Positions 1-12,500 of a stretch of 64,000 bases of DNA are shown piece after piece. The stretch's first letter is position 1. Each line of letters opens with the position of its first letter. The stretch is from Sipunculus nudus (Eukaryota; Annelida; Sipuncula; Golfingiida; Sipunculidae): positions 56,773,750-56,837,749 of the forward strand of contig CM049318.1 of NCBI GenBank assembly GCA_026874595.1, read 5' to 3'. Position numbers and translations under genes: made by a program. The notes beneath the pieces are model-generated. The model was not told the DNA's origin, did not search any database, and saw only the letters and a list, made by a program, of their open reading frames with translations.

Positions 1-429
1 AGCTCTAAGTTCTTCTAGTACTGTGAAACGTGGCATTCTTATCGATCATGAGTGGTTTTATCATGTAATAATAACTGATTGCAGTACCTGTATATCGTTT
101 GTAATTTTCACACATTTTATCTGTTTTTGAGATTACCAAATTACAGCAATGGCGCCAGTAACAATATAGCTGAGTCTTGGGTGTACTACAGGGCGTGAAT
201 TGTAATGATTGGACGCAGGAACCTTAGAAACCTGATGTCCATGGAGGTCCAGGAAAAATCCTTGTGTAAAAATTGAAATAACGATATTTTCATCATTAAA
301 ACAAGTAGTAAATGTATGATCATAAATCATCAAAAATGAACCTATTATTATTTTTTTAAATGCTGATTTATTCAATTCTGAATCTCAGTATGTACATCTG
401 CAGAGTTTACATTTCGGTTTGGGATTACT

Positions 430-735
430 TGACAGGGCGGTAGCACTCGCTTCCTATCATTGTTATTTTGTATCCTGGTGTCACCCAGGCCCGATGTCTA
501 CCACACCTGCGGTCCAAGGTGTATAATCATCCTAATTTCACCTAATAACACCGAGGAACCCCCAAAGACGTACTCGTATGTGAGTTATAGACGGCTGTGA
601 GGCACAGCCTTCCCATTAAGCCTGCAGAGCGCTCATCCTGGGCGGGGGCCGACCGTGAAAAACCTCACCGCCTCGGCTGAGATTCGAACCCACGATATCC
701 CAGCTTTGAGTCCTGCGCTCTATCCCTGATCCACA
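430..735 (-). mobile_element. tRNA-derived SINE
   Basis: The minus strand has a tRNA-like head with box B-like GGGTTCGAATCTC (679-691) preceded by GATAGAGCGCAGGACTC. The body extends toward lower coordinates with GC-rich sequence unlike the AT-rich surroundings. It splits the block homologous to 17440-17862. The ends are approximate. Confidence 0.5.
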
Positions 736-970
736 GAAACCTATTTTATACTGTCATACCACCATACTTCCTAAACGTCAGTCAGCTTGTAGTCACTCAG
801 TGTCAGAGACTGCAGCTTCCGCGTACAACAAGCTAGCTCCATTTTGCAACATTTTTTCTGATCATAGTAACAATTTTAAGAAACTCCAGGAATCAAATTC
901 CTTTTAATGTGGACATTAAATTAAGTAACATGGCTTCATGGTCTGATATCCTAAACACTTTATCTTGCAG

Positions 971-1143
971 GTCTTCTGGGCCATTTCATTCGTGCAGCTT
1001 TGTTCAGCTCCCAAGGGAACATAAATCCAAGCAGACATAAAGACACTAGAACTAGATGGACCGTACCTATTCAATCCTGGATGGTTGGGACGTATTCTTA
1101 TAGTAAATACGTTGACAGAGAGTTCTACCAGAATGGGGCACAG
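971..1143 (+). CDS. Orphan exon-like open frame of unknown family
   Basis: A strong acceptor (TTATCTTGCAG) precedes and a consensus donor (CAG|GTAAGT) follows a 173-nt stretch. It is open in the one frame that begins in phase 1 and ends on a complete codon. It encodes about 57 residues, with a mixed, protein-like composition including GNINPSRHKDTRTRW and GTYSYSKYVDREFYQ. I do not recognise the family. The opposite strand is also open here, no partner exon was found nearby, and it may be a captured or chance exon. Confidence 0.3.
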
Positions 1144-1507
1144 GTAAGTCCAGCATAAACGCACTGACCATTGGTAACATCTGAGTAACATGAAATGCAT
1201 ATAATTTGTTTCTCAGGTCCTCGTAGAAACGAGATCTGTATGGGTAAGATATATATATATATATATATTACAGGAGTAAGTACCCGCTTGCTGACCTAAT
1301 ATGAGAACATGGTATTCAGTACAGGCAATTTCTATTTGGTAAATTATTAATTTGATTGGAACAGAAACATGATCTACTGCATCCCGTGGTGTTCTGTTGC
1401 ATTTGTATTAGGTTAAGCTTTCATAAATATGAATATATGAATGAATAAGGTAAAAGGATGTTCAAGCAAAGGTAATGTATATATACGAGTTATAAATATT
1501 TATGTAT

Positions 1508-1508
<1 letters not shown>

Positions 1509-1546
<38 letters not shown>
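1509..1546. repeat. (AT)n tract left of the Penelope-like element
   Basis: Pure AT dinucleotide run just outside the left end of the element. Confidence 0.95.
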
Positions 1547-1549
<3 letters not shown>

Positions 1550-1583
1550 TGTTATAGCCGTATTAGTGTGTAGTTGAAACGAA

Positions 1584-4500
1584 GGTTAAGATAAACAGTG
1601 ACGCCTTTATAGATTTACTAATTTATTAAATCTGGACAAAACCTGAACACCCCCGACAGGACGTAACCCCAAATTAGATATTATTATAAACACATTTAAA
1701 AATATGATCAATTCAGATGTTTTGAAAAGAACAACCCAATTAACAAATAATCGTACTTATTATGAACATAAAGCCATTACACAATAAAATAATTAGGAAA
1801 TAATCATCAGATCTGCCAATAAAGGAGTCGCCACTGTAATTCTGGACAAAACAGATAACATTAAAGAGGCCTACCGACAACTCAATAATGAAAAAATATT
1901 ACAGAATATTAGACGGGTATTCAACTGAAAATTCTCGAAAGATAAAACTCATGTTTCCTTTTCCAAAACATTCAGCTGGAACTATTCAGGTATATACCCG
2001 AAAACCCAAAACCAGGCATATTTACACGCTCCCAAAAATCTATAAAAAAGACAATCCAGGCAGATCAATTATTTTCGGTATAGGAACTCATAGTGAACTA
2101 ATTTCTGGATTTGTGGAAACAAATCTAAAACCTATCGTTCAAAATTCTAATAGCTATGTTGGCGACACTACAGACTTACTTAAGAAAGTTAACATGATCG
2201 ATAATATTGCGGAAACAGAATATTGGTAACTATGGATATCGAAAGTTTATACACTAATATACCTAACACGGATGGCCTTAAGACATGCATGAATCTTCTC
2301 AATGATAATAATAATACACATAATAATATAACACCGGAAATCACCACTGATTTGGCTGAATTTATCCTCACACACAATTATTTTGAATTCGAAGAAAATA
2401 TTTATCTCCAAATAATGGGCACAGCTATGTGTACACGTATGGCACCACAATATGCTAATTGCATTATGATTACCTTAGAGGAAGATTTCTTGGCAAATTA
2501 ATCTCTTAAACCACTTATTTATCTAATATACTTTGACGAAATTTTTCTAATTTGGCACCACGGCGAAAAAAAAACTTTTAGAATTTTACAATAAGTTCAC
2601 TAGTCACCACCCTGACATAAATCCTAAACTTTAATATTCTACCAATACTATTAATTTTCTGGAAACAACTATTAAACTAACCGACGGAAATATCCAGACT
2701 TCACTTAACCGTTAACGTACTGATCGCCACAACTTTATACATCCTGCTAGGTCTCATCCACCCAACGTCGGCAAATCTATCATTTATAGTCAATCCCTAA
2801 GATACAACAGGATATGCTCGGAACAAACTGACAGGGATCAACAACTGCTTAAACTAAAGAAAGCATTCATCAGCATGGGATACAAACGACATAAAGTAGA
2901 AAAACAACCAATGCCATCCAAATTCCATGTGAAAATTTATTGAAGAAAACTCCGAAGAAAAATGAACTTAACCTTATAGCACTGGTTGTAAGTTACCATC
3001 CGCATCTTAAGCATTGAAAGAGAGTTGCTCATGAGTTACAACCCCTTCTAACTGCGGACCCTGTCCTTTCTAAGATCTTTCCAGAACGACCCATATTGGC
3101 CTATAAACAACCAAGGAATCTTTGCAACCATTTAGTAAAATACAAAATCACCCCGAAAAAAAAGCATTCAAAATGGTACGTTTCCATGTAAAAGACCACG
3201 CTGCCTCACGTGCCCCCTTATTGTCCAAGGCGATAATGTTCAAATTAACGGGAAAACCTGCACTATTCATGGCAAATTTACATGCCCTAGCAAAGTAACC
3301 GTTTACTTAATTACATGTATTTTAAGTCCGAAAGCCATATACATCGGCGACACTAGTCATAGATTAAGCATGAAAATAAATGGCCATAGGCACTCTATTA
3401 ACTCCAATCAAAAACTCACTCCAGTGGGCACACACTTCTCACAAACTGGACACAATGCGGAGCATATGAGGACACACATACTAAAGGGAGATCTCATGGA
3501 CACAAGGTTAAGACAAATTTGGGAATTAAAATTCATAAATAAATTAATCTGTATACAAAATGGCCTCAATCAAGACGAAGGTTACTTGGCACACTATCAG
3601 CATTAATCTCTATATAAAAATAATCCCTGCTAGCCACTGGTGATCATTCAATCTTTTTTTCCCACTTTATTTTTTACTTTGTTTCTGTCACTTCTTTCTT
3701 ATTTACTTTATCACTTTGTTTTCATCTTTACCATGTTATAATTTCTCCCTTTACCCTATAACCTGCCCCTTTTTCTCCAGTATTATTTCTATTTATTTCT
3801 ACTATCATTATTATTAATGTTATTATTATTCCTGATTCTGTTTCTTATTACTTTACCATTTGCATTATTTTCGGGAACATATTTTCTCCTAATCCTTCGA
3901 TTGCTTAATATGTATAACTTATATTATATTCAAGAGGATCACTCCTCTGTTTTAATGTTTCTACTGTCTGAATTACTTTATCTCTTTTTAAATTATTCGT
4001 TTAAACTTTATAGTACACTTTTGTTAGATTATTATTAATATTATTTTTATTCATATTATTATTATTATAATTATAATTATTTTTATTATAATTATTATTA
4101 CTATTATTTCTATTATTATTATTATCATTATCAGTTTCATAATAAAAATAATAATAATAATAAATATTATTATTATTTTTATTGTTAGCAGTATTATGTT
4201 TGTTATTTTGTTTATATCTATTACAACATTTTTTGCATAATCATCACTTGTTTTATTTTTCTAAATTTAGCTTTATTATGTAACTAACGTTTATGTTTAT
4301 TCTTTTCCTTTGCATACCGGCGGTATAGCATGGAACATCTATCGGGGCCGATGGTCGAGCTAACTCCTGGGCCGAACAGAGAAAAAAACGTACCTCCCCC
4401 TCCTTCATTGAGGGAGGAGGGTTGGGTATCCGGTTCGCGGCACACCCTCGACCGATTAAACGGACTGATTTTGGCAATGGACAGGCGACTCGGTTAGGGA

Positions 4501-4857
4501 CTACTATTGGAAATGGCGGGCTGTACCACGGAGGGCCGCACTTTGGACCAGGCGACCCTTCGACGTTACGTCATAAAATGGATGACGTCGACCTTCATTC
4601 GGTTTCCCGGAATTCCCGAGTGAGGCGATGTGTACTCACTCTACCCCGCACACCCAGGGGGTTATAATATTACTAAATATCCGATCAGCATGTTAATACA
4701 CTGTTTCTGGCATTATGGACTCTATACATTGTCGTTCCATCATATAAAATCTCTACAAGTTCCCACTTAATTACCACCTGACGAAGAAGCCTGTGTGCTT
4801 CGAAAGCTCGTGCGTAAATAAACTGGTATACCTAAAAGGCGTCACTGTTTATCTTAA

Positions 4858-4859
<2 letters not shown>
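1584..4859 (+). mobile_element. Penelope-like retroelement (RT plus GIY-YIG), degenerate, with inverted terminal repeats
   Basis: Frameshifted reverse-transcriptase pieces run along the plus strand. 1888-2229 covers the finger region, with YTLPKIYK. 2223-2501 has VTMDIESLYTNIP and the GTAMCTRMAPQYAN motif. The catalytic YxDD region near 2530 reads FDEI, a damaged site. A GIY-YIG nuclease follows at about 3300-3606 (AIYIGDTSHRLS, GTHFSQTGH, GLNQDEGY). This domain pair is diagnostic of Penelope-like elements. A perfect 25-bp inverted repeat occurs at 1584-1608 and 4835-4859 (GGTTAAGATAAACAGTGACG at the left end). (AT)n tracts lie beyond both ends, so it probably inserted into a microsatellite. 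Several stops and frameshifts make it inactive. Confidence 0.82.
4771..4828 (+). ncRNA. Hammerhead-ribozyme-like motif at the end of the Penelope-like element
   Basis: The core boxes CTGACGA (4778-4784) and GAAA (4802-4805) are separated by a perfect GAAGC/GCTTC hairpin. TACCA upstream can pair with TGGTA downstream as stem I. Penelope-like elements are known to carry minimal hammerhead motifs in their terminal repeats. Stem III is very weak here and the cleavage triplet is not canonical, so activity is doubtful. Confidence 0.4.

Positions 4860-4860
<1 letters not shown>

Positions 4861-4940
<80 letters not shown>
4861..4940. repeat. (CT)n then (AT)n tract right of the Penelope-like element
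   Basis: A CT run of about 28 bp passes into an AT run of about 50 bp, mirroring the AT run at the left end. Confidence 0.95.
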
Positions 4941-4941
<1 letters not shown>

Positions 4942-6520
4942 TCGAACCCTTTTAATCCTGCATCTGATAATACGGCATTTATAACCCAACATATTCCTTG
5001 AAAACGGATTTCCCTTTAATAAATTTTTAGGTCCTTATCTAGCATTTTGCTTAATCCGGCTCAAGAACCTACTTCCCTAACTAGACCAAACCCGTCCTTC
5101 TACCAAACAGCCCCAATCTGTGTCTTGTATCCTGTATCCTGTATCCTGTATCCTGTATCCAGTGTTCTAGCTCATCTGCTAATCGAAAACCCGCTGATTG
5201 TTGATGTTGCAGTTACAACGGGTGACATGCTCAGAAATGCAAGATCATGATGATGACGATGAATGTAATTTGAACACGGTCAAAGAACAATCACCTACAG
5301 CTAAAATCGCAAGATTTGCAAGATTTGCGATCAGGTCTTGAACACACAGACAAAGCCCCAGGATATCAGCGAGCGCGATTTGAAGTTATTTCGCAACATG
5401 TGTTCCAGGCTTAACGCAGGAGCTGTTCGCGACGACAAGCAGCGTACTCTGGGCAGGTTTTTCAGCGCTTTTTATCTCAGTTGAATTTTACCCCTGAGTA
5501 AACCGGTTAATGAATATACATGTAAATGTACATCGTATTTATCTAATTATTATAGTGATTCCCTCGTTTTACTTCATTTACATGTTACTATAATCCGGTG
5601 GAACTTTTGTTATTGAGTAAAATACATTTTGCACAATCGCTGATAGCTTACTTTACTTCATATATTTTTGTATGCATATTTTAGATTATATAATTCATTT
5701 TAAATTCGTATTCAAGGTGCAGCAAGCATTGCTGTGCATTGTGTGCGCATGTGTGTTTGTGTCCTGTTTGGGAGTCTGTCCTTACCTTATTCTCTTTTCT
5801 AACAAGTGGATAGGGGTATTGCTTCTAAGCTCTAACTTTAATCTCTGTTTAACCAAGTGATGCGTTTAATCAGCAACTTATGTAAATACCTAAGTAGAAT
5901 AACATATCACAGATTAAATCAGTCCATATTTTTGTTTTTCTTATTGATCTGTTTACTTTATGTAATATAAATTATTTTCGTCGAAATGGTATTCATGATA
6001 ACCAAACAACTCCCAAATTAAGAATGTTTGGATTATCTTAGACACATTCACTTTGGGAAGTTCAGAATTCCTTATTCCAGATTATTTTTCAGATACAGAG
6101 AAAGAGTGCAAAGCGGTTCCCAGTTTGCACAATAACCCGTCACTTAACATAGGGACTGACGTTAATGGCTTCTGTTTCGTTGTCTCGTCGTACAGCTTTA
6201 TGTAAGACGGATTTTGGAGGCCCTTGTGTCATTAATTCACAATGACAGTTTCTTTTCTGTTCACAATCATCACGAAACGTTTAGGCGTCTCTGGGGTTCT
6301 AGTTTAGTGTTTCATGTAATTCGATGAATTGTAAATATAGATTTCAGGTTGTTTCTTAGTTATACGACAATCTGTTTGTAAAGACTGGTTACATGCTGCA
6401 GCGTTAGTGAAACAAACCCTCAGACATTGGGAAATAAAATGAAAAACTTATTACACTTGATGAACTAGGAATTAGTTACTACATCGATTACTGTGATTCG
6501 CAGAATAATGTTGTTCCCTG
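4941..6520. other. Non-coding stretch 3' of gene A
   Basis: Apart from the TGTATCC microsatellite I see no gene or clear element. Part of it is likely the 3' UTR or flank of gene A. No convincing AATAAA site stands out close to the stop. Confidence 0.5.
5124..5162 (+). repeat. (TGTATCC)n microsatellite
   Basis: Five consecutive TGTATCC units. Confidence 0.9.
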
Positions 6521-9500
6521 TTAACGTCGGGCATTCCGCCAGCATTTACACAGTACAACCAAGAAGGTCAAGAAGGAGGCCGACACCACAAAGAAAAAGG
6601 TGGGCAGTAACACCCTCCACTCATCTATTGCCGGATGTCCAGCAGTGACCCGATAAGTATTCAGGGCTGTAATAGAGAAAAGCAAATGATTAATAGTTAT
6701 GTCTTAAAATAGAATAGAGTGATGAACGGTTCCAGAATATATTAAACTGAATTTGTTTTACACTCCATAACTTTGTGCTAACTTTTAAATCTCACTCTGA
6801 TCAAATAACAATTAAAAATAACATGACATTTATTTATATTATGCTAGCGGTTCATAAACAACCATAAAATGAATATTACATACTATTTTGACTGAACGTA
6901 AATCGTCAATTCCATCAACATTAAACACTTGCAGCATAACAAATGCAAGGGTAATACTTGATGCGGTGGAAGCTTTTAAACCTTATACATCGTCACAGTT
7001 TTATGAGGGAATGGACGGATCCTCTTGTAGAAATCAATCCAATCTCTGATTCCTTTGCTTTAGTATATCTAATACTTATAAAAGGAATTCGGTCAACATT
7101 TGTTCGCAATGTTCTCTGAAACCACATTGCGTATGACACTGTGGCATGCCTCATTTTAAAGGTTATTATTCGCGCAGTGACATAGGCGATATGAGAATTA
7201 ATAATTTTTAATATACACATCATTTTGAGTGATATTTCCCCTTTTTCTTACTTGCGTGGAGGTTGAACCGAGCACGGCCGAATTGCCTTAGACGATACCC
7301 GGAATGCGTGCATCGTGGTCACTCAACCACACGATTAAGGATTATTGTTCATATGAATAACGCTTGCTTTCAGTGAGGGATGTGAGCATGTCTGGCCTTT
7401 CATTGGACTCAGACTCTCACCCACCTGCGTGGTCAGTAAAAGTGAAAAACACATGCTTCTCGCTTTATGAAATGAATGGTTCAACCTAGAAGGATTAAAG
7501 ACAAAACCTAATTCAAGGTCCCAATTGTAGGAACCGGTGTTGGGTGGGGTGGTGGCGGGGGTTTCTGATACGATGAAAAAAATAAGGTTACGGCGAATGA
7601 AAATGGGATACAGACCCTCTGCATGGAGTCCCATTGGGTCCGCTTCTACTACTTAGCACCCCCCCCCCCCACCCCATCGGAAAATGCCCCTGCGTCTCAT
7701 TCCGGTTCGTAATGTAAACATCATCACTGACCAGATCTTTAACGCTTTAACGTAAACTCACCGGGGCATGACTTTTTGCCACGAGCACAGTGCCACAAAA
7801 TAAATGTTAAGATTATTTGTACATATCTTATTGCGAGAGTATCCCAATGAAAACCAATTTTTTTTTACTTTTAGTATAAACAATGAGCCAACATTCCACA
7901 TCTCACTAAATATATCTCCCCAACCCCGGTAAAAAGCCCGGTATACCGGGTTTATCAGCTAGTATATATATATTTATATATATTGTTCGCAATGTTCTCT
8001 AAAACTGCGTTGTGCACAATACTGTGCCATACATCATTTTAATGGTTATTATCCCCTCAGTGACATAGGCGATATGAAAATAAATAATTTTTAATGAACA
8101 TACAATTTTTAGTGATTTTTCCGGGTTTTTTTTTTACCGAGCACAGCCGAACTGCCTTCGCCAATCACCGGAATGCGTGCATCGTGGTCACTTAACCTCT
8201 AACACTAAGGACTATTGTTCATATGAATAACGCTTGCTTTCAATGAGGGATTTGACCCACGTGCGTGGTCAGTAAAGGAGAAAAACACATGTTTCTCGCT
8301 TTATGAAATGGAGAGTTCAACCCAGGAGGATTAATGACTAAACCTAATTCAAGGTCCCAATTTCAGGAAAAAGGGCTGGGGTAGGGTTGGGTGGGGGTGG
8401 TTGCGGGGGTTTCAGGCATCAAAATTTGTCTGATACAATGCAAAAAAGGTTGCGGTGGCTGAAAATGGGATACGGACCCACTGCATGGAGCCCCGTTTGG
8501 GTCCGCTTCTGCTACTTACGATATATGCATATTTCTGTTTGCTTCTTCAGGAACAGTTTCCTTGCAACATACATTTAATTAATCTTTTATGTGTTCCTCA
8601 CATCAACCTATTCTTTATACGACCAGCGATAGAAACCGGTCAAACACTGTATGCCTCCGCGTCTCATTCCGGTTCGCAATGTAAACCATCACTGACCAGG
8701 TCTTCAAGGTAAACAACCTATGATGTTTGCCACGAGCACAGCGCCACAAAATAACGGAAAAAAAATATTTGTACAATTGTATTCAGAGAGTATCCCAGTA
8801 AAAATCTATATTTTCTTTTAACTTTATAGTAAAAAATGAGCTAACATTCAACATCTCAGTAAATATATCTCCCAAACCCCGGTAAAACGCCCGATTTACC
8901 GGGTTTATAAGCTAGTATATATATCTATAATGTATCATATATCGATATCATATATCATGTATCGGAGGGTCATGGGTTCGATTCCCATACGGGGTGATCC
9001 GACTTTTTCTGTGTATTCTTGTTCTATATCTCCATGAGATGGACCAGCATGGCCATTTAACATCTTTCTATATAATATTTGATGCACACCATAAAAGGCC
9101 ATCAGTTTATCACTGCTACATGCAAAGTCGCCGTGTCGACACATGTAGTATGTATAATACCAGTCACAGTAGTGACGTCACTTCGCTGGTTCCTATGAAA
9201 GTGTGCTGATACACAGAGGAAGTTGGGGATCCCTGTTAGCTCAGTGGTAGAGCAGACGACCGGTAATCGGAGGGTCATGGGTTCGATTCCCATACGGGGT
9301 GATCCGACTTTTTCTGTGTATTCTTGTTCTATATCTCCATGAGATGGACCAGCATGGCCATTTAACATCTTTCTATATAATATTTGATGCACACCACAAA
9401 AGGCCATCAGTTTATCACTGCTACATGCAAAGTCGCCGTGTCGACACATGTAGTATGTATAATACCAGTCACAGTAGTGACGTCACTTCGCTGGTTCCTA

Positions 9501-12500
9501 TGAAAGTGTGCTGATACACAGAGGAAGTTGGGGATCCCTGTTAGCTCAGTGGTAGAGCAGACGACCGGTAATCGGAGGGTCATGGGTTCGATTCCCATAC
9601 GGGGTGATCCGACTTTTTCTGTGTATTCTTGTTCTATATCTCCATGAGATGGACCAGCATGGCCATTTAACATCTTTCTATATAATATTTGATGCACACC
9701 ATAAAAGGCCATCAGTTTATCACTGCTACATGCAAAGTCGCCGTGTCGACACATGTAGTATGTATAATACCAGTCACAGTAGTGACGTCACTTCGCTGGT
9801 TCCTATGAAAGTGTGCTGATACACAGAGGAAGTTGGGGATCCCTGTTAGCTCAGTGGTAGAGCAGACGACCGGTAATCGGAGGGTCATGGGTTCGATTCC
9901 CATACGGGGTGATCTGACTTTTTCTGTGTATTCTTGTTCTATATCTCCATGAGATGGACCAGCATGGCCATTTAACATCTTTCTATATAATATTTGATGC
10001 ACACCATAAAAGGCCATCAGTTTATCACTGCTACATGCAAAGTCGCCGTGTCGACACATGTAGTATGTATAATACCAGTCACAGTAGTGACGTCACTTCG
10101 CTGGTTCCTATGAAAGTGTGCTGATACACAGAGGAAGTTGGGGATCCCTGTTAGCTCAGTGGTAGAGCAGACGACCGGTAATCGGAGGGTCATGGGTTCG
10201 ATTCCCATACGGGGTGATCCGACTTTTTCTGTGTATTCTTGTTCTATATCTGTATCATATACAGTTTTTTTTACTTCATGTACTACAGAACTGTTTCGTT
10301 AGTACAGCTGACTAGCCGGCTCACTCTTCAGGTACTAACTGAACTGATCAGATATGCGGGTAAAGTTCGCAATAATAGGTAGGATTAATCTTTGGTTATT
10401 CGGTTCGGTGGGGTTGTCGTTAGGGCCCGGGTGACTATTGTGCTGGCTATTATGCTGGTTCCGTGGGGATTTGTGTGAATACTTAACGTTACAAAGCAGG
10501 TGTTTGGCCTTGTGTTTACATATGATGGTCAGTTCGCTTCTATTGTTCAAAGTGCTTTCTTCTGGTCTGCATATAATAAAATATTTTTCAGTGTTGCATA
10601 GGTTATATTTTTTTTCGTTGTGGTGGAGTAGGCTTTGCGTTTTGTGATAATTTTCCATTTGATGGCATATGGCACTTTACCTTCTTTCAAGGTCCATACA
10701 TATTGGCTTAGTGTGGTACTCTTTCTGTATTTCGTATTCTTAAAACTACTGATGTGTCCATAATATCTTGTTTTGAAGGTGTTTTCGGTCAGTCCAATAT
10801 ATGTTTCCACTTGATTATTATCTTGTCTGTTGACCGTGGCTTGGTAAACTACACTTTGTGTTAGGCATCCTTCCATTCATTTTTATTTCTCCAGTTGCAA
10901 TTTGTGCTGGTAACTTCCGTTTTTTCTTTCTCTCTTTCATGTCTTAGGAGTCTTCCGATATTATCTGTTTCATGCTTGGCATGCAGCTGTAGCTGAGTTT
11001 CACGGTGTTTCGATTCAGTATTTTATGCAGCTTGTGGTCCGGGGGAAAACACTTCTCCAGGAGTTGTAGGAACTTTTTTCCGATATTTGTTTTCACATTT
11101 GCGCTGTATGGTGGATTAAACCATGTGATGTGTCTCGTTCTTTTTCTCTTCTTACTGTTTGGGTTGGGTTGTTGTGGTTTGGAGTATTTTAGTTTGTGGT
11201 CGTATCCGCTTTTACTTAATGCATCTTGGTATGGTTGTGCAGCTCGGTCAAATACTTCGATCTGCGCTGGATGAAATGGTGGACAGTCTTTAGTTGATAC
11301 TCGCTGGTATATTCTTTATTATGGTTACTGTGTTTATGGATATAAGTTGGGATATTGTTTGGTTTCATGTATGGTTTGTATTCTCCTCTGTTCAGGTCAA
11401 TATAGTCCATATATTTATATAGGTAAATATAAAGTTAAGTAAATATATGGTAAAATTCATGAAATGCAGTTTTGCCCTCAATGTGCTTTCTGTGTTTATA
11501 CATGTTGCTGCTTGGCAAATCACAAGTCGGCATCATCCCCACAACAGTACTAAAGAAAATCAAGGTGTCCAACATATTCTGTTCAAGGCTGAACGATGGA
11601 TCCAACAATTCTGCTACACAGATGTGCTTTCGGAATCGGATAGCCAATGCATTACTATGATTGGAGCATGGACCCTAGAGGGAGCTACACTGTACATCGG
11701 CACAATATGTGGAGACAATTTTAATGATCGTGAGGAAAACAGAACTAATCTCACGGAAAGGCCACTCTTGGCGACCTGCCACTTCGTCAACTACCGACGA
11801 ATTACCAAAAGTATATTGCTTCCCCAGCCCATAAATACACTAGAGGTCAACACGGTAATTGCGGCTGGGGATACAGAATTGGTTTGCATGTTATTCATCG
11901 CCCTTTCAGGGCATTTTCCTGAGACATTTCCAAGTCGTGCTATAAAGGCTTTCCATGCTGTATCATTTTTCAGCAGATCAGTCGCAATTCCTCTTGCTCC
12001 GGAGAAAAATATTTTCAGAAAGGCCATAACTTACAGGAACAGTATTGTTCAGTCATATCTAACTTGACAGAAATCGGTTGAACTGGTAGCAACACTTATC
12101 GCTGCCAAAATATGTATGACTTTTTACGGTGCATTTTCGGTAGAAAAAAAACACTGCTTACCAAGAAAAAATAAAATCCAAGAGTCCCCGTAATTAAGGT
12201 ACGCACACAGTAAAAATATGTGCACCACATATTTCCACTTATTCCATATTTTGGAGTAATATGTCATTTTTCAGCCAACTGGCAATTAAAGTCCACCCGT
12301 AGCACATTTGTAATTTGTCACGACATTTTAAAATTTATAATAACTAGAACATTTAAGACACGTTAAGAACAATACATGCCAGGTTCGTAATTGATAACCT
12401 GAAAGTCAACACATTACGAAAAGGGCTTTTCCAGAAACATACTTAAAACGAAATCACCAAAAAGTACAATAGTAAAATATGGCTCCTGCTTTATATCAAA

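Larger units (their letters stand above)
8961..10250 (+). repeat. 305-bp satellite array, each unit containing a tRNA-like sequence
   Basis: About 4.2 nearly identical units lie head to tail with a 305-bp period. The first begins inside the anticodon loop of the tRNA-like part and the last ends about 34 bp after it. Units differ by only a few bases, such as ATAAAAGG/ACAAAAGG and GATCCGAC/GATCTGAC, so the array was recently amplified or homogenised. Every full unit also holds the palindrome TGACGTCA about 60 bp before the tRNA-like part. The reading frames in it are side effects of the repeat. Confidence 0.9.

Noticed and set aside
4253..4667. GC-rich block inside the Penelope-like element as a separate gene
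   Set aside because: Both strands are open only briefly, there is no motif, and it lies within the inverted repeats. It is best read as element non-coding sequence.
9102..10208. Repeated minus-strand frames of 63-115 codons containing [15 protein letters not shown]
   Set aside because: They recur with the 305-bp period and run antisense through the tRNA-like part. They are frames opened by the satellite, not genes.
9230..10216. Four working tRNA-Thr genes
   Set aside because: C at position 33, two broken anticodon-stem pairs and a T-T end pair make function unlikely. They are listed as tRNA-like only.
8961..10250. Regular repeat array as a possible CRISPR
   Set aside because: Whole 305-bp units are identical, with no repeat/spacer alternation, and the DNA is eukaryotic.
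10294..10331. Second full hammerhead ribozyme at the Penelope fragment end
   Set aside because: The core boxes are present, but the sequence between them does not form a convincing stem II.
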